From the NCBI GenBank assembly GCA_000196815.1, contig FP929003.1, forward strand, positions 3,247,501-3,311,500: 64,000 bases of DNA, read 5' to 3'. Below the pieces are notes generated by a model. It saw only the letters and a program-made list of their open reading frames with translations. It had not been told where the DNA came from and searched no databases. Made by a program: the position numbers and the translations under genes. The stretch is from Nitrospira defluvii (GTDB taxonomy: Bacteria; Nitrospirota; Nitrospiria; Nitrospirales; Nitrospiraceae). Position 1 is the first letter of the stretch; each line of letters opens with the position of its first letter. Shown here piece by piece: positions 61,086 through 64,000 of this stretch.

Positions 61086-61694
61086 GTGGAGAAAAAGACC
61101 AAGAAAAAGTCCCCCGGGAAGAGCGTCGCAACGGAGGACCGGAAGAAAACGCATGTCGGCGACATCGTCCGCCGTCTCCGTAAAAGCCGACACCTCTCTG
61201 TCCGAACCCTAGCGGACAAATGCGGCTTCTCCCCTAGTTTTATCTCACAGGTCGAACTCCGGCAGGCCTCTCCGTCTATTGCCTCCACCGAGCGGATCGC
61301 GTCGGCGCTCGGCGTAACCCTCGGAGAATTTTTCCGAACGACCAGTCCATCACATGCGGCGGTCATCCGCGCCGATGCCCGGCCGGTAGTGGAAAGTGAA
61401 TGGTCTCGGGCCAGAATCGAAGCGATCGGGCCAATCAGCGAGGACAGTCAGCTGGAGCCCATGGTCATTACACTGGAGTCGGGTGGGGCCAGCGGATCAC
61501 GTCCATATGTACGGCGGGCGGAACAATTGGCAGTCGTGCTTCAGGGTACCGTGGAACTGACATTGGAAGAAAACACGTACAGCCTCAAACGAGGGGACGC
61601 CGCCTGCATTCCTTCCGACATCCATCATTGTTGGCGCAACACGAGCCGAAAACCGTCCCAAGTGCTCATCGTGACCGCCCATCGGCACTTGTAA
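61086..61694 (+). CDS. XRE-family regulator with cupin domain
   Basis: 202 residues from GTG 61086 (AGGA site). The HTH domain (about 22-76) reads VRRLRKSRHLSVRTLADKCGFSPSFISQVELRQASPSIASTERIASALGV; a cupin-2 domain (about 120-195) carries GGASGSRPYVRRAEQLAVVLQGTVELTLEENTY and GDAACIPSDIHHCWRNT. Such proteins sense small molecules. The N-terminal 20 residues are highly basic. It may control the surrounding envelope cluster. Confidence 0.88.
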   Translation: MEKKTKKKSPGKSVATEDRKKTHVGDIVRRLRKSRHLSVRTLADKCGFSPSFISQVELRQASPSIASTERIASALGVTLGEFFRTTSPSHAAVIRADARPVVESEWSRARIEAIGPISEDSQLEPMVITLESGGASGSRPYVRRAEQLAVVLQGTVELTLEENTYSLKRGDAACIPSDIHHCWRNTSRKPSQVLIVTAHRHL

Positions 61695-61812
61695 CCTCAC
61701 CACCCATCTCAACTTCTAAGACAGAGTTCGCCGTGCTTCGTCGGCTCGCAAACACACCACCCGGCGATCTCCCTTCACGCTGCACTCGATTGCTCCGCAA
61801 CAGGATGCATGC

Positions 61813-62487
61813 TCAGGCATGTTCGGTCATGAACCAGCCGGCAATGGAGAGGCGTTTGTGGTCACCCGCCGTTTGATCCACCCGGCATACCCGATGGAAC
61901 CGCGGCACGGTAAACATGACCAGTGACCCCGGATTGGGAGCGATGCAATGCGTAATGGCCAGATCCGGCTTTCCGTTCGTTGGTTCACCGGTCGCTGAGT
62001 AGATCATCAACTCTCCGCCCCAATCACATTCCCATTCTTCATGGAAATAACTGACCACTGCGAGACGGCGACGGGGAGCGGGCTTCCCACCGACCGGACG
62101 ACCTTGATCCGTATCATCGTGGGTCAGAAGACAGTCACCGACACCATAGGAGTAATAGCTGAAGCCCAAATGCCGCCTGGTGATGTTCGGAAATGACTCG
62201 ATATACTGCTGAATGCAAGGCATCTCCAAGCGGCTCAGCAGAAGCTGGCCTTGCGGCTGGGCGATCTCGGCCTTCGCCCAGTTCCCGGAATTGGGGAAGT
62301 CCTGCCGCACGTACGACATGTCCTGAAGTTGATTCCAATTCGCCCGGTTCATCGCCTGCCGAAACTGGGCCCGCTCCTCGGCGGACCAGAAATTCTCAAT
62401 GACGAGGACCGGCGTCTGATGAAACGAAAACGATTCGAGACCGACCGGCAGCAGTGCCTCCCTGACTTGCCCTGACTTGATATTCAT
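61813..62487 (-). CDS. 2-oxoglutarate/Fe(II) oxygenase-like protein
   Basis: 224 residues. The iron ligands H123 and D125 (LTHDDTD) and H198 (RFHRV) and the 2OG-binding R212 (KRLSIAGWF) are all in order, in a double-stranded beta-helix with WGGELMIY. It resembles the SM-20/PHD-like proline-4-hydroxylase group. The substrate is unknown; neighbours suggest an envelope sugar, lipid or protein. It is convergent with the XRE-cupin gene. Confidence 0.85.
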   Translation of the reverse strand: MNIKSGQVREALLPVGLESFSFHQTPVLVIENFWSAEERAQFRQAMNRANWNQLQDMSYVRQDFPNSGNWAKAEIAQPQGQLLLSRLEMPCIQQYIESFPNITRRHLGFSYYSYGVGDCLLTHDDTDQGRPVGGKPAPRRRLAVVSYFHEEWECDWGGELMIYSATGEPTNGKPDLAITHCIAPNPGSLVMFTVPRFHRVCRVDQTAGDHKRLSIAGWFMTEHA

Positions 62488-62521
62488 CCCGTTACTCCCA
62501 GGTTCCTTTCCGGTCGATCAC

Positions 62522-63313
62522 CTACTCACCGACCCGCACCAACGATCCACGGTCCTTGCACACACTGAAGGTGTGATGAAACCACAGGATGACCGCTCCA
62601 AGATACACAAGATTCAACCCGCTGGCCAGGCTCAGACTGCTCAGGGGAGCCGCATGGGTGGCCAACAGGCCACGCATGCCCTCAAACACATGCGCGGCCG
62701 GGTTGATTGAGGCTACCGCTCTCAGCCAGGACGGCAGGACCTCCATGGGATAAAATACGCAGGAGATCGGCTGAAACAGAAAGACCATGCTCCAGGCCAA
62801 CACTTCCGCCTCCTGCCCGAACCGCATGATCAGCGACGTCGTGAACACACCGATGATCCAGCCTGTCAGCACCAGATTCACGATGAACGGCATCAGCCAG
62901 AGCCCGATGATAAAGACGTTGTACCCGTAAAAGATCCAGGCGCAGACCGACATGACCATCGACACTGCGGTCACTTTAAACAAGCTCATCACCATGGTGG
63001 CTGCCAGAAATTCGCTCGGCGTGAGCGGACTGGCGAAGAGGTTCATCAGATTACGCGCCCAGATCTCTTCGAGAAACGAAATGGTAATACCCTGCTGCGA
63101 GCGAAATAACACGTCCCAGAGAATCAACGCCCCGAGGAGGAACGTGACTACCGCCGGCATCTGCCCTTGAAACGTCGCCAGATAGACGGTGATGAATCCC
63201 CAGACCACGAGGTCCAGAAACGGCCAGTAGATGATCTCCATCACCCGCGGGAGACTGCGACGGTAGAGATACAAATGGCGGATCACCAGGGCTGCAATGC
63301 GATGATAGGCCAT
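62522..63313 (-). CDS. ABC-2 type exporter permease
   Basis: 263 residues from ATG 63313, 8 bases after the previous gene's stop; upstream in-frame sequence is a low-complexity shadow of that gene. Six helices with the ABC-2 pattern: a polar N-terminal gate helix (RSLPRVMEIIYWPFLDLVVWGFI), LLGALILWDVLFRSQQGITISFLEEIWARNLMNLFASPLTPSEFL, and a C-terminal LPSWLRAVASINPAAHVFEGMR. It partners the ATPase encoded at the right edge. The Cys/His-tailed membrane protein lies between them. Confidence 0.85.
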   Translation of the reverse strand: MAYHRIAALVIRHLYLYRRSLPRVMEIIYWPFLDLVVWGFITVYLATFQGQMPAVVTFLLGALILWDVLFRSQQGITISFLEEIWARNLMNLFASPLTPSEFLAATMVMSLFKVTAVSMVMSVCAWIFYGYNVFIIGLWLMPFIVNLVLTGWIIGVFTTSLIMRFGQEAEVLAWSMVFLFQPISCVFYPMEVLPSWLRAVASINPAAHVFEGMRGLLATHAAPLSSLSLASGLNLVYLGAVILWFHHTFSVCKDRGSLVRVGE

Positions 63314-63320
63314 CGGCAAC

Positions 63321-63791
63321 TTAGAGCTTCCCCTCGCACGGCTTCTCGTGGCAGGACTGCTCGTAACAGGGTTTCTGGTGACAGGGGGGCTCCTCGGCAG
63401 GTTTCTCGTGGCAATGCCCGCACCCCTCGTCATGGCCGCCAAGCAGTTGATGCAACATGAGGCGGCTGCCTTCCAGGAAGGCCGGGCCGATCTGCCGTCC
63501 GTCCTCTAAACGGCAGAACCCTGCGACAAGCAGCGCCAGCGGAACCCCGGCCAGACCGCTATGCAGCGCAGAACTACCTAGCCTCGCCGAATCCACCATC
63601 CAGAATACTCCCGCCATCGACAACCCCGCGACGGCCGTGCTGCTGACGCTGCTCATGAAGATGGCCCATCCGCACGTCTGTCGTGCCAGGCCGATGGCGC
63701 CGACGACGAGCCACAACAATCCCCACCCCAACATCAGGCCCAACCCGCCGATGAGCAGGCCCACTCCGAACGACACTCCTGCGTCAACCAT
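63321..63791 (-). CDS. Membrane protein with Cys/His-rich C-terminal tail
   Basis: 156 residues. Three to four hydrophobic helices (about 8-33, 40-65, 78-93) precede a cytosolic or periplasmic tail (120-156) with six cysteines (124, 127, 137, 142, 147, 152) and five histidines (120, 126, 128, 138, 148) in a repeated CHEKP/CHQKP pattern. This strongly suggests metal binding. No family is recognised. It sits between the ATPase and permease of an ABC-2 exporter, and may be an accessory metal sensor or metallochaperone of that system (inference). Confidence 0.68.
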   Translation of the reverse strand: MVDAGVSFGVGLLIGGLGLMLGWGLLWLVVGAIGLARQTCGWAIFMSSVSSTAVAGLSMAGVFWMVDSARLGSSALHSGLAGVPLALLVAGFCRLEDGRQIGPAFLEGSRLMLHQLLGGHDEGCGHCHEKPAEEPPCHQKPCYEQSCHEKPCEGKL

Positions 63792-63836
63792 GACTGCCCG
63801 TACTCCCTTCCACGAAGCAACGATCCCGATCTGCCG

Positions 63837-64000
63837 CTACTGCTCACGAGCTAACTTGAGAAACACCTCTTCCAGATCGGCCTGTCCGAATCTGGCGACA
63901 ATGTCCTTCGCCGTGCCCTCCGCAACGATTTTGCCTCGCTGCAGGAAAATAATACGATCCGACATTTCCTCCATCTCCCGCATGTTGTGGGAGGTGTAGA
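63837..64000 (-). CDS. ABC transporter ATPase, C-terminal fragment (5' end beyond window)
   Basis: About 54 residues at the right edge, ending with TAG 63837-63839. The sequence YTSHNMREMEEMSDRIIFL contains the H-loop of an ABC-2 ATPase, followed by LQRGKIVAEGTAKDIVARFG and a family-typical C terminus (LEEVFLKLAREQ). It probably pairs with the permease at 62522-63313. Confidence 0.85.
   Translation of the reverse strand, partial: YTSHNMREMEEMSDRIIFLQRGKIVAEGTAKDIVARFGQADLEEVFLKLAREQ

Overview
This window looks like chromosomal DNA of a nitrite-oxidising Nitrospira-type bacterium. That is an inference from gene content: multihaem c-type cytochromes operonic with a cytochrome bd-like oxidase, an ethylbenzene-dehydrogenase-type haem domain fused to cytochrome c (NxrC-like), formylglycine-generating-enzyme-type proteins next to a bd-like paralogue, a 1621-residue multicopper oxidase, and a palindromic interspersed repeat of the kind remembered from Nitrospira. 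Composition is GC-rich and coding density is high. I saw no tRNA, rRNA, CRISPR array, IS element or phage gene.

Layout. Bases 1-11758, all minus strand: mobA, a GT9 glycosyltransferase, argS, tgt, yajC, secD, secF, then a Cache-HAMP-PAS histidine kinase overlapping an NtrC-like regulator that runs off the left edge and has a damaged AAA+ core. Bases 11795-18660: a respiratory operon (minus) encoding two tiny membrane proteins, a bd-like oxidase and three membrane-linked cytochromes c, ending in a clear terminator. A third tiny membrane protein is encoded divergently. Bases 18606-26897: a second minus-strand gene train with a methyltransferase, a DUF420 protein, a double PCP_red protein, an unknown membrane protein, a bd-like paralogue lacking several candidate ligand residues, a DUF3047 protein, a glycine-rich membrane protein and two FGE-domain proteins. 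Bases 27112-37322: a copper-flavoured periplasmic region with three related proteins carrying C-x2-H-x2-M motifs, a HEAT-repeat protein, a small secreted protein and the giant three-unit multicopper oxidase.

Bases 37457-44627: a KimA-like transporter, an Ig/PKD-type secreted protein, the palindromic repeat, an HExxH-motif protein, a zinc-ribbon protein and an NFACT/RqcH-like protein. Bases 44687-51726: a GAF-sigma54 regulator flanked by two copies of a 16-bp palindrome. The second copy sits upstream of a correctly spaced sigma54 promoter driving an overlapping five-gene ABC/adaptor/outer-membrane-factor operon. Then come a TPR protein, a LamG-like protein and an RRM protein.

Bases 54587-61694 hold a plus-strand envelope cluster: serine-acetyltransferase-like, FkbH-like, MaoC-SDR fusion, acyl carrier protein, Wzt-like ATPase with carbohydrate-binding tail, and an XRE-cupin regulator. 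The right end (minus) carries a 2OG-Fe(II) oxygenase and an ABC-2 exporter whose permease and ATPase genes are separated by a membrane protein with a Cys/His-rich tail.
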